Shown: in pieces, positions 52,706 to 61,703 of the stretch | Layout of the letters: every line of letters begins with the position of its first letter | How positions within the stretch are numbered: position 1 is the first letter of the stretch | From: Bacilli bacterium | Lineage (GTDB): Bacteria; Bacillota_I; Bacilli_A; RF39; UBA660 | Length of the DNA: 64,000 bases | Assembly (NCBI GenBank): GCA_017544165.1 | Contig: JAFYER010000005.1 | Location: 1 to 64,000, forward strand | Direction: 5' to 3' | The notes under the pieces: model-generated | Database searches by the model: none | Told to the model about the DNA's origin: nothing | Seen by the model: only the letters and a program-made list of their open reading frames with translations | Position numbers and translations under genes: made by a program

Positions 52706-53923
52706 ATGAAGAGGTATCAAAAGAAACATAATAAAAAGCATAAATTACATGCTGATATGATTATTATTTTTATATTAATAATAGCTATTATTATAGTTTT
52801 AACATGCATATCGATAGTTAAATTCAGAATGTTTACCTCAAATAATAGCATCATAGAGCAAACCCGTACTATTTCGGGCATTAATAAAGATAATTATCAA
52901 AAATATTTTAATTATTCTGGAAATGTAGTAAGCGAAAATGTTATAGATAATCATTATCTTAGCGTTTTATATGAAGAAAATGGAAATTATCAATGCCATT
53001 TTATCGATTTATATTTGGGTAAAGAAATTACCATTAATGACTTTATTAAGAAAAAAAGTAAAGCTTCTTTTGATAGTAAGATAAATTCTTTATTAAAACT
53101 TAAATATCCCACTAGTGTTATAAAGGAAATAGATAAAATGGATAAAGCCTATTTTTTAGGAGAGAAAGAATTATACATATATTATAACAATACTAATCAA
53201 ATAGAAACCTCTAGAAAGTTTAATTTAAAAGTGGATTATAATGAAATTAAAGATTATATAACTTTTGTACCTAGCTTAAATAAAAATTATCAAAACGAAG
53301 ATGGATATAACTATGACCCAAATAAGATTTCAGTTGCGTTTACATTTGATGATGGACCTAGTGAAAATAATACACTAAACTTAATTAAATCCCTTGAGGA
53401 CTACAAAATGAGTGCAACATTTTTTATGGTTGGTTATAAATATGAAAAATATGCGGATATCATTAAGAAAGTTGAGGAGTCACATAGTGAGGTAGGCTAT
53501 CATTCATATAGTCATACCCGCTTTACTCAGCAAACAAGTTCACAAATTATAAGTGATTTTGCTAATAGTGATAGAATATTTTACAAAATTACAGGCAATC
53601 ATTTAAAACTCACTAGACCTCCATATGGCAGTTATAATGCTGATGTGTTAAATTCGATAGATAATGCATTTATTAGATGGAATATTGATACAAATGATTG
53701 GCAATATAAAGATGTTAATTATATAGTCAATTATGTTTTAGATAATATAAAAAATCATGCAATAATACTATTCCATGATTCTTATGAAACTTCGGTCGAA
53801 GCAGCTAGCATATTGATGGAGAAGTTATACTATAAGGATATACAAGTTGTAAGTGTTTCTAAACTTGCTGAATTAACCAATACGATACTTGAAAATCATA
53901 ACATATACTATAGTTTTGATTAA
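52706..53923 (+). CDS. Membrane-anchored polysaccharide deacetylase
   Basis: A 405-residue NodB-domain deacetylase, probably acting on peptidoglycan N-acetylglucosamine (PgdA type). An N-terminal transmembrane helix (about 17-40) is followed by a PdaC/RsiV-like extracellular region (about 45-185) and the catalytic domain with FTFDDGPSENN (catalytic Asp and metal Asp), HSYSHTR (metal His pair), RPPYGSYN and ILFHDSYE. All motif residues are intact. A TATAAT at 52693-52698 lies seven bases before the ATG. Confidence 0.9.
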   Translation: MKRYQKKHNKKHKLHADMIIIFILIIAIIIVLTCISIVKFRMFTSNNSIIEQTRTISGINKDNYQKYFNYSGNVVSENVIDNHYLSVLYEENGNYQCHFIDLYLGKEITINDFIKKKSKASFDSKINSLLKLKYPTSVIKEIDKMDKAYFLGEKELYIYYNNTNQIETSRKFNLKVDYNEIKDYITFVPSLNKNYQNEDGYNYDPNKISVAFTFDDGPSENNTLNLIKSLEDYKMSATFFMVGYKYEKYADIIKKVEESHSEVGYHSYSHTRFTQQTSSQIISDFANSDRIFYKITGNHLKLTRPPYGSYNADVLNSIDNAFIRWNIDTNDWQYKDVNYIVNYVLDNIKNHAIILFHDSYETSVEAASILMEKLYYKDIQVVSVSKLAELTNTILENHNIYYSFD

Positions 53924-54216
53924 GATTTCTTGCCTATTAAATAATCGTTAATACTTTTTATAAATATTTTATGAGCATAAATTATGCTAAAAATACCAAA
54001 GGAAAGTACTCCAACAGCAGTAACTATATCCGGAATGCTTACTTCCCTAATTATATTATTGATAAATAAATAAGCCGAATAACAAATACACAAAAGTGCA
54101 CATATTCTTGCAATTTTTAAATTATTAGTTATAGTAGTCCCTTTTTTAGTTGCTAAATATTCTTGTTTGATTTTTTTTCTTTCCTCTTTAGATAACTTTA
54201 AATATTTTACTTTCAT
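53920..54216 (-). CDS. Small membrane protein, unknown
   Basis: A 98-residue minus-strand protein with a basic N-terminus (KEERKKIKQEYLATKKG) and two predicted membrane helices (about 36-52 and 62-80). ATG 54216 is preferred because CAGGTG precedes it at good spacing. Its stop overlaps the stop region of the deacetylase gene by four bases (convergent). No family recognised. Confidence 0.6.
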   Translation of the reverse strand: MKVKYLKLSKEERKKIKQEYLATKKGTTITNNLKIARICALLCICYSAYLFINNIIREVSIPDIVTAVGVLSFGIFSIIYAHKIFIKSINDYLIGKKS

Positions 54217-54280
54217 TTTTTTCACCTGTAATTATTTTACCATAAAAACATAAATATTAGTAAAAATACTTTAATAATAA

Positions 54281-54309
54281 TTGTTTAAGTATTTAAAATG
54301 TGGTATACT
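54281..54309 (+). promoter_or_regulatory. lemA promoter
   Basis: TTGTTT (54281-54286), exactly 17 bases, then extended -10 TGG-TATACT (TATACT 54304-54309). AAGGAGG and ATG 54333 follow. Confidence 0.7.
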
Positions 54310-54332
54310 TTTTATAAGTAAAGGAGGATGAA

Positions 54333-54884
54333 ATGAAAATACTTTTTATTGTACTTGCAGTAATAGTTGTACTTGCTATTTACATTATTTCTATTAGAAA
54401 TAGCTTAGTAGTACTACGTAACAAAGTTAGAGATCAATTAAGCCAAATTGATATTCAATTAAAAAGAAGATTTGATTTAATACCTAACTTAGTTGAAACA
54501 GTTAAAGGATATGCTAAACATGAAAGCGAAACTTTAGAGGGCGTTGTTAAAGCAAGAAATTCTTATTTATCTGCCAGTAGTCCAGAAGATCAACTAAAAG
54601 CTGATGGCGAACTTAATAAGACATTGAACAAATTATTTGCTCTTGCAGAAAATTATCCTGATTTAAAAGCAAACGAAAACTTTATTAATTTGCAAAATGA
54701 ACTTACAGCTACTGAAGAAAAAATCACGTATGCAAGAACATTTTATAATGATAGCGTTTTAAATCTTAATAATAAAATTGAAATGTTCCCATCTAATATT
54801 GTTGCAAATATGTTTGGCTTTAAGAAGGAAAAATTCTTTGAAGCTACCGAAGCTGAAAGAGAAAACGTTAAAGTTCAATTCTAA
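54333..54884 (+). CDS. lemA: LemA family protein
   Basis: A 183-residue LemA protein: an N-terminal membrane helix (1-20), then a helical bundle containing the conserved LKRRFDLIPNLVETVKGYAKHE and ARTFYNDSVLNLNNKIEMFP motifs. Function is not settled; LemA genes often pair with Gly-rich DUF2207 or TPM-domain membrane proteins, as here. Confidence 0.93.
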   Translation: MKILFIVLAVIVVLAIYIISIRNSLVVLRNKVRDQLSQIDIQLKRRFDLIPNLVETVKGYAKHESETLEGVVKARNSYLSASSPEDQLKADGELNKTLNKLFALAENYPDLKANENFINLQNELTATEEKITYARTFYNDSVLNLNNKIEMFPSNIVANMFGFKKEKFFEATEAERENVKVQF

Positions 54885-54908
54885 GGTGAGCATTTGCTTA
54901 CCTTTTTT
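54885..54908 (+). terminator. Hairpin between lemA and the DUF2207 gene
   Basis: GGTGAGC pairs with GCTTACC around ATTT and is followed by six Ts. Since the next gene starts 14 bases later with its own AAGGAGA, this is likely a partial terminator that sets the lemA to DUF2207 expression ratio. Confidence 0.65.
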
Positions 54909-54921
54909 AATAAGGAGAAAT

Positions 54922-56613
54922 ATGAAAAAAATTTTATTATTTTTATGCTGTTTCCTATTTAGTATTGATGTCTATGCCAAAGATACTATTAAGGATATGA
55001 ATATTGATATTTATATTGATAATAATGGAACAGCTACGATAAAGGAAAAATGGGAAACCTCAGTTTCAAGTAGTAAGTATACAGAGTGGTATAAACAATA
55101 TTTTAATTTAGGCAATTCGGAAATTAAAGATTTAAAGGTTTCAATGAATGGAACTGATTATACTACAATCGATGATTGGAATATTGATGCTTCATTTGAA
55201 CAAAAAAAGTATAAAGCAGGTATTCATTATGTATCTGAAGGCAATGAAATATGCTGGGGTATGTCTAATTATGGCGATAATACATATACTATCGAGTATA
55301 AGATAACTAATTTTGTCAATAATGTTGATAGCGATCAAATGGTTTATTGGGCAATTGTCCCTCAAGAATTTGACTTTCCAATCGATAAAATATATGTTCG
55401 AATTTATAGTGACTTCAAATATGATCAAAATTGGGATGTTTGGGGATATGGTTATGGTGGCTATGCATATGTTTATGATGGTTATATTGAAATGTCTACT
55501 GAGCACGGCCTTAATGATAGTGAATATATGGTTGTTTTAATAAAATTTCCTGGTGGAACATTTAATACAAGTTCTACCTTAAATGATGATTTTGACCATT
55601 ATTATCATTTAGCTCAAGAAGGCTCGAGTCCTCAAAAACAAAGCTTTTTATCAAGCATCCGTAATTATATATCTACAATTTTTTCTATCGTTTTTTCCAT
55701 AATCGTATTAGGCTTTTTATTTAAGTCAGCATCTAGTTCGGGTAACAAGGTTGGTACTAAAAAACTAGATTATACAAATGCCCCTAAAAAACTTCCAAAA
55801 GATAGTGATATTAATGCATTTAGGGATATTCCTTGTGAAGGTGATGTTGCTAAAGGCTATTGGGTAAGTGCAGCATATGACATTTATAAAAATAAAAATG
55901 ATTTTTTAGGCACTTTACTTTTAAAATGGATTAATGAGAATAAGGTTGAAGTGTCTAAAAGAAATTCAGGAATATTTAAAAAGGAAGAAACTGTTATTGT
56001 ATTGAAAGAGAATCAAACTTTTGATAATTTTCAAGAAGAAAGAATGTACCATTGGATGGCCACTGCCAGCAAGGATAATATCCTTGAAAAAAATGAATTT
56101 AAGAAGTATTGCAATAACAACTATAAAACGGTATTAAAGTGGTTTGATGATTACATAGATGATGAGACAGAGCGACTTGTTAAAACTAGAGAACTTATTA
56201 TAGATACAAAAACAACATTAGGCTTTACAAGTAATAAGTATGTTATAACTCCAGTTGTTAGAGAGGACGCTATAAAGCTTGCCGGGCTAAAGAAATTCTT
56301 AAATGAATTTACAAATGTTAAGGATAAAAGTGCTATAGAAGTTAAACTTTTAAATAAGTACTTAATGTATGCTCAAATGTTTGGCATTGCTAAAAAAGTT
56401 GCTAAGGAATTTAAAGAGCTATATCCTGATGTATTTACGGATACAACTTACGATCAAGTTATCTTTGTCCATGATTTTTCTACGACTAGTGTTAGCGCTG
56501 CAACTACTGCAAGAAGTAGAGCCGAAAGCTATTCAGCAGGCGGTGGAGGATTTTCATCATTTGGCGGAGGTGGTGGTTCCTTCGGCGGTGGTGGAGGTGG
56601 CGGAGCTCGCTAA
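54922..56613 (+). CDS. DUF2207 membrane protein with Gly-rich tail
   Basis: A 563-residue protein: signal peptide (about 1-18, KKILLFLCCFLFSIDVYA), an extracellular DUF2207 beta domain (20-230), a transmembrane helix near 255-275, a cytoplasmic helical domain, and a C-terminal run of Gly and Phe/Ser (GGGGFSSFGGGGGS type). The frame is open from 54778, but ATG 54922 has AAGGAGA and begins the signal peptide. It is the usual partner of LemA; function unknown. Confidence 0.88.
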   Translation: MKKILLFLCCFLFSIDVYAKDTIKDMNIDIYIDNNGTATIKEKWETSVSSSKYTEWYKQYFNLGNSEIKDLKVSMNGTDYTTIDDWNIDASFEQKKYKAGIHYVSEGNEICWGMSNYGDNTYTIEYKITNFVNNVDSDQMVYWAIVPQEFDFPIDKIYVRIYSDFKYDQNWDVWGYGYGGYAYVYDGYIEMSTEHGLNDSEYMVVLIKFPGGTFNTSSTLNDDFDHYYHLAQEGSSPQKQSFLSSIRNYISTIFSIVFSIIVLGFLFKSASSSGNKVGTKKLDYTNAPKKLPKDSDINAFRDIPCEGDVAKGYWVSAAYDIYKNKNDFLGTLLLKWINENKVEVSKRNSGIFKKEETVIVLKENQTFDNFQEERMYHWMATASKDNILEKNEFKKYCNNNYKTVLKWFDDYIDDETERLVKTRELIIDTKTTLGFTSNKYVITPVVREDAIKLAGLKKFLNEFTNVKDKSAIEVKLLNKYLMYAQMFGIAKKVAKEFKELYPDVFTDTTYDQVIFVHDFSTTSVSAATTARSRAESYSAGGGGFSSFGGGGGSFGGGGGGGAR

Positions 56614-56620
56614 TATTCAC

Positions 56621-56648
56621 AAAAAAAGAAGCGTTAAGCTTCTTTTTT
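56621..56648. terminator. Bidirectional terminator between DUF2207 gene and tRNA-Lys
   Basis: GAAGC and GCTTC arms flanked by an A-run on the left and a T-run on the right; it can stop transcripts from both strands. Confidence 0.7.
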
Positions 56649-56657
56649 ATTTTCAAT

Positions 56658-56733
56658 TGGTGTCCCCTTAGGGATTCGAACCCTAGACCCACTGATTAAG
56701 AGTCAGTTGCTCTACCAACTGAGCTAAGGAGAC
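56658..56733 (-). tRNA. tRNA-Lys (anticodon CTT)
   Basis: A 76-base cloverleaf on the minus strand with encoded CCA. The acceptor GTCTCCT pairs with AGGGGAC; D arm GCTC/GAGC; anticodon stem ACTGA/TCAGT with loop CTCTTAA (CTT); T arm TAGGG-TTCGAAT-CCCTA. Confidence 0.96.
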
Positions 56734-56840
56734 ATAAATAATTTACTTATATAGTATATCATATATTTTAAAAAAATAAAGTCTCTTTTGTTAATAGTAT
56801 ATTAAACTTATAAAAAACCACACTATTAAAAGGAGGATTT

Positions 56841-57065
56841 ATGAAAAAATACGAAGAAGTACCTTACATTATTAGTACCAAGGATTTAGATTATCTTACA
56901 GATATGTTTAATTGGCATTACGGAGCATATAAAAACTGTTTAGATATAATTGATAGTCTAACTGATGAAAATCTTAAAAAGAGTGTCAGAAAGGTTAATA
57001 AGCAGTTTTATAGTTTTATGAGTGATATTTTAAATATTTTAAAGGAGTGTAATGATGAAAATTAA
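56841..57065 (+). CDS. Small CotF-related spore coat-like protein
   Basis: A 74-residue helical protein with the pattern of the small coat-associated proteins that precede CotF-like genes (TKDLDYLTDMFNWHYGAYKN). AGGAGG precedes the ATG. The stop overlaps the start of the CotF-like gene. Coat function is inferred from the pairing and may not apply if the organism does not sporulate. Confidence 0.62.
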   Translation: MKKYEEVPYIISTKDLDYLTDMFNWHYGAYKNCLDIIDSLTDENLKKSVRKVNKQFYSFMSDILNILKECNDEN

Positions 57066-57360
57066 TAATCCAAAGACTAATGTACCATCTTCATGTAATC
57101 TTAACGATAAAGACTATATGACTAGATGCCTTACTTATTTAAAAGATATTGAAAAAAACTATGCAGTAGCTTTAACCGAGGCAAGTAACGAAGAATTATA
57201 TAAAAAATACTTAGAGCATTTCAAGATTATATCCCAAATGCAAAGAGATATTTATGAAGTAATGTTCAATTATGGCTGGTATGAATTACAAACAGCTTCA
57301 TGTAGTGATATAACTACCAAATATAATACTTTATCAAAAGAATTTGAAGATTTTAATTAA
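57055..57360 (+). CDS. CotF-family spore coat-like protein
   Basis: A 101-residue protein matching the CotF coat family: NDKDYMTRCLTYLKDIEKNY, ALTEASNEELYKKYLEHFKI, MQRDIYEVMFNYGWYELQTA. ATG 57055 is seven bases from GGAG; an ATG at 57052 is directly before it. A terminator follows. These small ferritin-like helical proteins also occur in clostridia outside the coat. Confidence 0.82.
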   Translation: MKINNPKTNVPSSCNLNDKDYMTRCLTYLKDIEKNYAVALTEASNEELYKKYLEHFKIISQMQRDIYEVMFNYGWYELQTASCSDITTKYNTLSKEFEDFN

Positions 57361-57363
57361 TAT

Positions 57364-57385
57364 AAGCACAATTGTGCTTTTTTTA
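57364..57385 (+). terminator. Intrinsic terminator after the coat-like pair
   Basis: A perfect palindrome AAGCACAATTGTGCTT followed by seven Ts. Confidence 0.8.
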
Positions 57386-57409
57386 TTTACAATAAATAAT
57401 AAAAAATGA

Positions 57410-57438
57410 TTGCAAAATGACATAAAATAAGATATGAT
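57410..57438 (+). promoter_or_regulatory. Promoter of tRNA-Ile
   Basis: TTGCAA (57410-57415), 17 bases, TATGAT (57433-57438). Confidence 0.6.
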
Positions 57439-57462
57439 ATTGGAGTACAGCGAATTGCATTT

Positions 57463-57539
<77 letters not shown>

Positions 57540-57673
57540 TTTTAAAAATAATATCAGTTTCGGTAGAAATTGATTTTTTTATGTAAAAATATCTATTAAT
57601 ATGTTAAAATAGTATTTAATCTCTTTTTATGAATGAAATTATTTGTTAGATAATTGGGAAGGAGTCGTAAATA

Positions 57674-59950
57674 TTGGAATTAAATTATAAAATAGTACAA
57701 CAATTAGATGCTAGTGAAATTTTAAAGCAATTAAAACCTAATATTAATAATATTTACAAGTCTTTTCAATATATTGGCTTGTCAGAGTCAGATTTTTATG
57801 ATTTAGTAACCGAGGAAATTGAAGTCGCTAAAAAATCATACAAAGGTGATGTTTCATATTATAAATTTTTAAAAAAACATATATTAATAAGACTTAGTGC
57901 TTTAACTGAAAGGTCATTAGTTAATCCAAAAAGTACATTTTCAATTATAAATGCTTATATTGATTTAAAAATTAAACCTATTCAAAATGTCGATGAAGCA
58001 ATAAACAAATTTGCAAAATTATCTTTATTTTTTGAAACATATAGTTTTGTACCTGACCCCGATTTAATTATTGAACTGCTTAATAAAAATAAAATATATT
58101 TAAGTTTAATAAAAATAGTTTTTAATGAATATAAAAATGCAATTGTTAATGGAAAAGTAGATAGTGTAACTGATAATAGTTTATTAATATTAACCATTGA
58201 AACTTACTGCATGATTAATGGAATTGAGATAAAAGAAGATAATAGTCTAGATGATATAGAAAGTTATTCTGAAACTGATTCTACAGATATCATTAAAACT
58301 TATTATAAAGAAATAGCAGCTATACCATTATTAACTAGGGAGCAAGAAATAAACATTGCTAAAAAAGTAGCTCAAGGGGATCCAAAGGCAAGAGCTTTAT
58401 TAGTAGAGAGTAATTTGCGATTAGTTATAAGTATAGCGAAACGATATGTTAATAGAGGATTATTATTTCAAGATCTAATTGGAGAAGGAAATATGGGTTT
58501 AATTACCGCAGTTGATCGATATGATGTAGAAAGAGGATATAAATTTGCCACTTATGCTACATGGTGGATTCGTCAAGCTATTACAAGAGCAATTGCGGAT
58601 AAAAGCCGTAGTATTCGTATTCCTGTTCATAAATATGAAAAAATTGGGATATACTTAAAAACAATAGAATTGTTAGAAAGAAAATTAAATAGAGATCCAT
58701 CTCTTGTGGATATTGCAAATGAAATGAATTTACCGATTTCAAAGGTAAAGGAATTACAATCACTATATCAACTTAGTACAATTAGCATAAATACTCTTAT
58801 TGGTGATGATGAGGATACGGAACTTGAGGATTTTATTCCCTCATCTGAAGATACGCCTGAGGACACAATAGTCAATGATTCGGTTCAATTACAGGTTCGA
58901 GATTTATTAGAAAGATGTAATTTAAAACCAAGAGAAATTGCGATATTAAAACTAAGAAGTGGATTTGATGGCAAAAAGCCGATGACTTTAGAGGAAGTTG
59001 GTGCAAAATTTAATGTTACCAGGGAAAGAATAAGGCAAATTGAAGCTAAAGCATTAAGAAAATTAAGATTGTCTAGACATACAAAACCACTTGCTGTTTA
59101 TATGGAAAACCCTGAAAAAGCACTAGCTAGAATAGAAGAATATAGAATAAGATATAGAGGTGCGGCAAATCAATATAAAACATTTTTAAAACATGATAAT
59201 ATTGAAAAAAAGAAGGAGGATGATGAAAAAATGCCAAGAAAATTACAAACCTTATACCAATACTTTAATGATTTTACCAAGGAACAAGTTGATACTATGT
59301 TATCTCAATTAAGTGAGGAAGATAGTGCATTAGTAACTTTAAGATATGGTGAAGATCTAAATAATCCAATTCCTGGAAAATTAACTAAGGAGGAATCTAC
59401 TAGGTTTTACGGATCGTTAATTCCTAAAATGAAGAGGTTGTTATATCAAATCACAACGGGAAACAAAAGAAAACCTCGAAGGAAAGTGGAGAAGGTAATT
59501 AAACCACATCCCGAAACTACAGCCTTAACTAATGATACAGAAATTAACCAATTACCACAAGAATCATTAACTGAAAATAAAGATGAAGTTCAATTAATTA
59601 AAAAACCTGAAGTGTCAGAAATAGACGAAACTTCAAAAGTTTCAGAAAATGAAAATGTTAGCTTTACTAAAGATGATGGTTTGAAACTACTTGAACTATT
59701 AAGAACACCAACTTTTACGCAAATGATGAGTGTATTATCTGCAAAAGAAGCTGTAATAATATCATTAAAACTTGGATATGTTGATGGTAAGTATTTTTCA
59801 ACCGAATCTATTGCGGCATTTTTAGGGGTAGAGGAATCGGAGGTAATTGAAACAACCCGAAAAGTTTTACTATTATATAAAGATAGCATTAATGAATTTA
59901 TAGATAGTGTTATAAAAATAGCTACTGATACCACGGATTTTGGTAGATAA
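57674..59950 (+). CDS. rpoD: Primary sigma-70 factor with long C-terminal extension
   Basis: A 758-residue sigma factor starting at TTG after GGAAGGAG. Residues 1-205 are an unusual N-terminal region; region 1.2-2 (about 207-300) has IPLLTREQEINIAKKVAQGD, SNLRLVISIAKRY, FATYATWWIRQAI; region 3 follows; region 4 (about 410-467) ends with TRERIRQIEAKALRKLR. Sigma factors normally end there, but about 290 residues follow, with two segments resembling degenerate region 4: QLSEEDSALVTLRYGEDLNN (about 545) and LSAKEAVIISLKLGYVDGK (about 687) ahead of IAAFLGVEESEVIETTRKVL. The two are joined by a disordered Lys/Pro/Glu linker. Confidence 0.93.
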   Translation: MELNYKIVQQLDASEILKQLKPNINNIYKSFQYIGLSESDFYDLVTEEIEVAKKSYKGDVSYYKFLKKHILIRLSALTERSLVNPKSTFSIINAYIDLKIKPIQNVDEAINKFAKLSLFFETYSFVPDPDLIIELLNKNKIYLSLIKIVFNEYKNAIVNGKVDSVTDNSLLILTIETYCMINGIEIKEDNSLDDIESYSETDSTDIIKTYYKEIAAIPLLTREQEINIAKKVAQGDPKARALLVESNLRLVISIAKRYVNRGLLFQDLIGEGNMGLITAVDRYDVERGYKFATYATWWIRQAITRAIADKSRSIRIPVHKYEKIGIYLKTIELLERKLNRDPSLVDIANEMNLPISKVKELQSLYQLSTISINTLIGDDEDTELEDFIPSSEDTPEDTIVNDSVQLQVRDLLERCNLKPREIAILKLRSGFDGKKPMTLEEVGAKFNVTRERIRQIEAKALRKLRLSRHTKPLAVYMENPEKALARIEEYRIRYRGAANQYKTFLKHDNIEKKKEDDEKMPRKLQTLYQYFNDFTKEQVDTMLSQLSEEDSALVTLRYGEDLNNPIPGKLTKEESTRFYGSLIPKMKRLLYQITTGNKRKPRRKVEKVIKPHPETTALTNDTEINQLPQESLTENKDEVQLIKKPEVSEIDETSKVSENENVSFTKDDGLKLLELLRTPTFTQMMSVLSAKEAVIISLKLGYVDGKYFSTESIAAFLGVEESEVIETTRKVLLLYKDSINEFIDSVIKIATDTTDFGR

Positions 59951-60026
59951 CATAAGAATATATCTTAAATTTCTATAATTAAAGCCTATAATGGTGTAAA
60001 TTAATAAATATTTTACAAAAATGATA

Positions 60027-60054
60027 TTGAATATATTTTAAAATGTGGTAAAAT
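60027..60054 (+). promoter_or_regulatory. Promoter of tRNA-Glu
   Basis: TTGAAT (60027-60032), 16 bases, extended -10 TGG-TAAAAT (60049-60054). Confidence 0.55.
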
Positions 60055-60088
60055 ATTAAAGTAAATTAATTTTTACACCATTTTTTAT

Positions 60089-60165
60089 GGCCCGTTGGTG
60101 AAGCGGTCTAACACACATGCCTTTCACGCATGGATACATGGGTTCAAATCCCGTACGGGTCACCA
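60089..60165 (+). tRNA. tRNA-Glu (anticodon TTC)
   Basis: A 77-base cloverleaf with encoded CCA. Acceptor GGCCCGT/ACGGGTC (one G-U), anticodon stem CATGC/GCATG with loop CTTTCAC (TTC), T-loop TTCAAAT. Confidence 0.95.
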
Positions 60166-60175
60166 TTTGATTATT

Positions 60176-60201
60176 AACTTCTCTTAATGAGAAGTTTTTT
60201 T
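60176..60201 (+). terminator. Intrinsic terminator of tRNA-Glu
   Basis: AACTTCTC pairs with GAGAAGTT around TTAAT and is followed by a T-run. Confidence 0.8.
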
Positions 60202-60238
60202 GTCTTTATAATTATGTTATAATTGTTATGGTGATAAT

Positions 60239-60640
60239 ATGAATAAAAGAAAATTTGTAATCTTAAATATTGTTATTATTTTACTTTTTATCATATTTTT
60301 TATATTTCTTTATTTTTCATTGAATTTAATATTAAAAGATTTTACTGATATAAGTTTATATAGCGCCAAATCATCAAAACTACCATGGCATGAATTATTG
60401 TTATACTTTATTAATTTCGTTATTTTACCACTTTCAGTTCTAATTATGGAATTATATATAATATTTCACATTAAAAACCAATATATTTCATATACAATTT
60501 TTTGGTTTTGTGTAGATTTACTACTAACATATTTTTTATTTAAAGTTACGCCATTTGCTATATTAATACCATTTGTTTTTTGTGTTATTAAGTGTTCTTT
60601 TAGAATTATAAAAAGAAATATAGTTTTAAAAACTAATTAA
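60239..60640 (+). CDS. Small polytopic membrane protein, unknown
   Basis: A 133-residue protein with about four hydrophobic segments and a basic C-terminal tail (KRNIVLKTN). An extended -10 TGT-TATAAT (60218-60223) and GGTGATA precede the ATG. No family recognised. It stands alone between tRNA-Glu and the divergent tRNA-Ser. Confidence 0.65.
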   Translation: MNKRKFVILNIVIILLFIIFFIFLYFSLNLILKDFTDISLYSAKSSKLPWHELLLYFINFVILPLSVLIMELYIIFHIKNQYISYTIFWFCVDLLLTYFLFKVTPFAILIPFVFCVIKCSFRIIKRNIVLKTN

Positions 60641-60663
60641 AAATCAAAATAATCAAATAAAAA

Positions 60664-60700
60664 AATCTTGAAATCAATAAGAAATCAAGATTATTTTTTT
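60664..60700. terminator. Bidirectional terminator near tRNA-Ser
   Basis: AATCTTGA pairs with TCAAGATT across a 13-base loop, with A-run before and T-run after; it serves the membrane-protein gene and the minus-strand tRNA-Ser. Confidence 0.7.
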
Positions 60701-60701
60701 A

Positions 60702-60792
60702 TGGCGGAGTAGAGAGGATTTGAACCTCCGCGCCAGTTACCCGACCTACACCCTTAGCAGGGGCGCCTCTTCAGCCTCTTGAGTACTACTCC
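60702..60792 (-). tRNA. tRNA-Ser (anticodon GCT)
   Basis: A 91-base class II tRNA on the minus strand with encoded CCA. Acceptor GGAGTAG/CTACTCC, anticodon loop CTGCTAA (GCT) on a CCC/GGG stem, long variable arm, T arm GGAGG-TTCAAAT-CCTCT. Confidence 0.94.
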
Positions 60793-60839
60793 ATATAAGC
60801 TACGTTTACTAGTATACTAGAAAGTAGCATTTATGTCAA

Positions 60840-61703
60840 TTAGCAAGCTGCTAGCTTAATATTTTCAATTAAATCAGTCATAATATTAAAATAATCATCT
60901 TCGAGTGTTACAATTAGTGGATCAACAGTAATTAATTTAGCATTATAATTGTCAGCAAGATCCTTTATTACATCATTGTTTTGATCTGAGCTTAAAGTCA
61001 ATATGTATTTATATTTTTCGGAAGAGAAATTATTTTTAATAGCATTAAGTTTATTATCTTTTAAATTTGCATTGTCTTCTAAACTTATTACATTAAAACC
61101 ATAATTATTCAAAAATTTAAAAGTATTATTTGATGTAATAATTATGTTTTTATTATTTTCTTGTGCATCAGTACCATAGCTGTGGAGTAGGGCATCCATT
61201 ATTGAAATATTTTCTTCAAAATCTCTATAATTGTTTTCTATTTGTTCAATAATCATTTTACTAGTTAAATATTCAATCAAATTGTCTTTAATGTTTTTAG
61301 CAAGCATTAAATAGTTATTTGGAGAAAGCCATAGTTCTGATGAATCATTTTGAAGCGTTAATCCATATGAAACATCAATAATTAACATTTTCTTATTTTT
61401 ATTAATCAATTTTTTAGCAAGTTCTTTTTCCTTTGATAACCCATTGTATATGAATAAGTCAGCTTTTGCATAATTATTTAGTTGCTTATCAGTTAACTTA
61501 TAATTATCAATATCACAATCTTTCGGATAAATACTACTAATATTACCATAATCACTATATAAGTATTTCGTTAAATAATTTATTGGATAAACGGTTGTAT
61601 ATATTACAGCATTTTCTAAGTCGTCTTTTTTTATAGAACATGAAGATGTAAATAAAATTATTAAAATACCTATTATAAATAATAGTCCTTTATTATTTTT
61701 CAA
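60840..61703 (-). CDS. ZnuA-like lipoprotein lacking metal-binding histidines
   Basis: A 287-residue lipoprotein with signal helix and lipobox TSSC (Cys22), resembling the zinc/manganese-binding proteins of ABC importers. The fold markers TVYPINYLTKYLYSD, ADLFIYNGLSKEK, LWLSPNNYLMLAKNIKDNL and LITVDPL are present, but positions that normally carry His ligands are changed (DCDIDNYKLT, SSELWL, ITSNNTFKFL); the only His is in a non-conserved place. No permease or ATPase genes adjoin it. It overlaps yidD by 11 bases. Either another ligand is bound or it is a structural relic. Confidence 0.72.
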   Translation of the reverse strand: MKNNKGLLFIIGILIILFTSSCSIKKDDLENAVIYTTVYPINYLTKYLYSDYGNISSIYPKDCDIDNYKLTDKQLNNYAKADLFIYNGLSKEKELAKKLINKNKKMLIIDVSYGLTLQNDSSELWLSPNNYLMLAKNIKDNLIEYLTSKMIIEQIENNYRDFEENISIMDALLHSYGTDAQENNKNIIITSNNTFKFLNNYGFNVISLEDNANLKDNKLNAIKNNFSSEKYKYILTLSSDQNNDVIKDLADNYNAKLITVDPLIVTLEDDYFNIMTDLIENIKLAAC

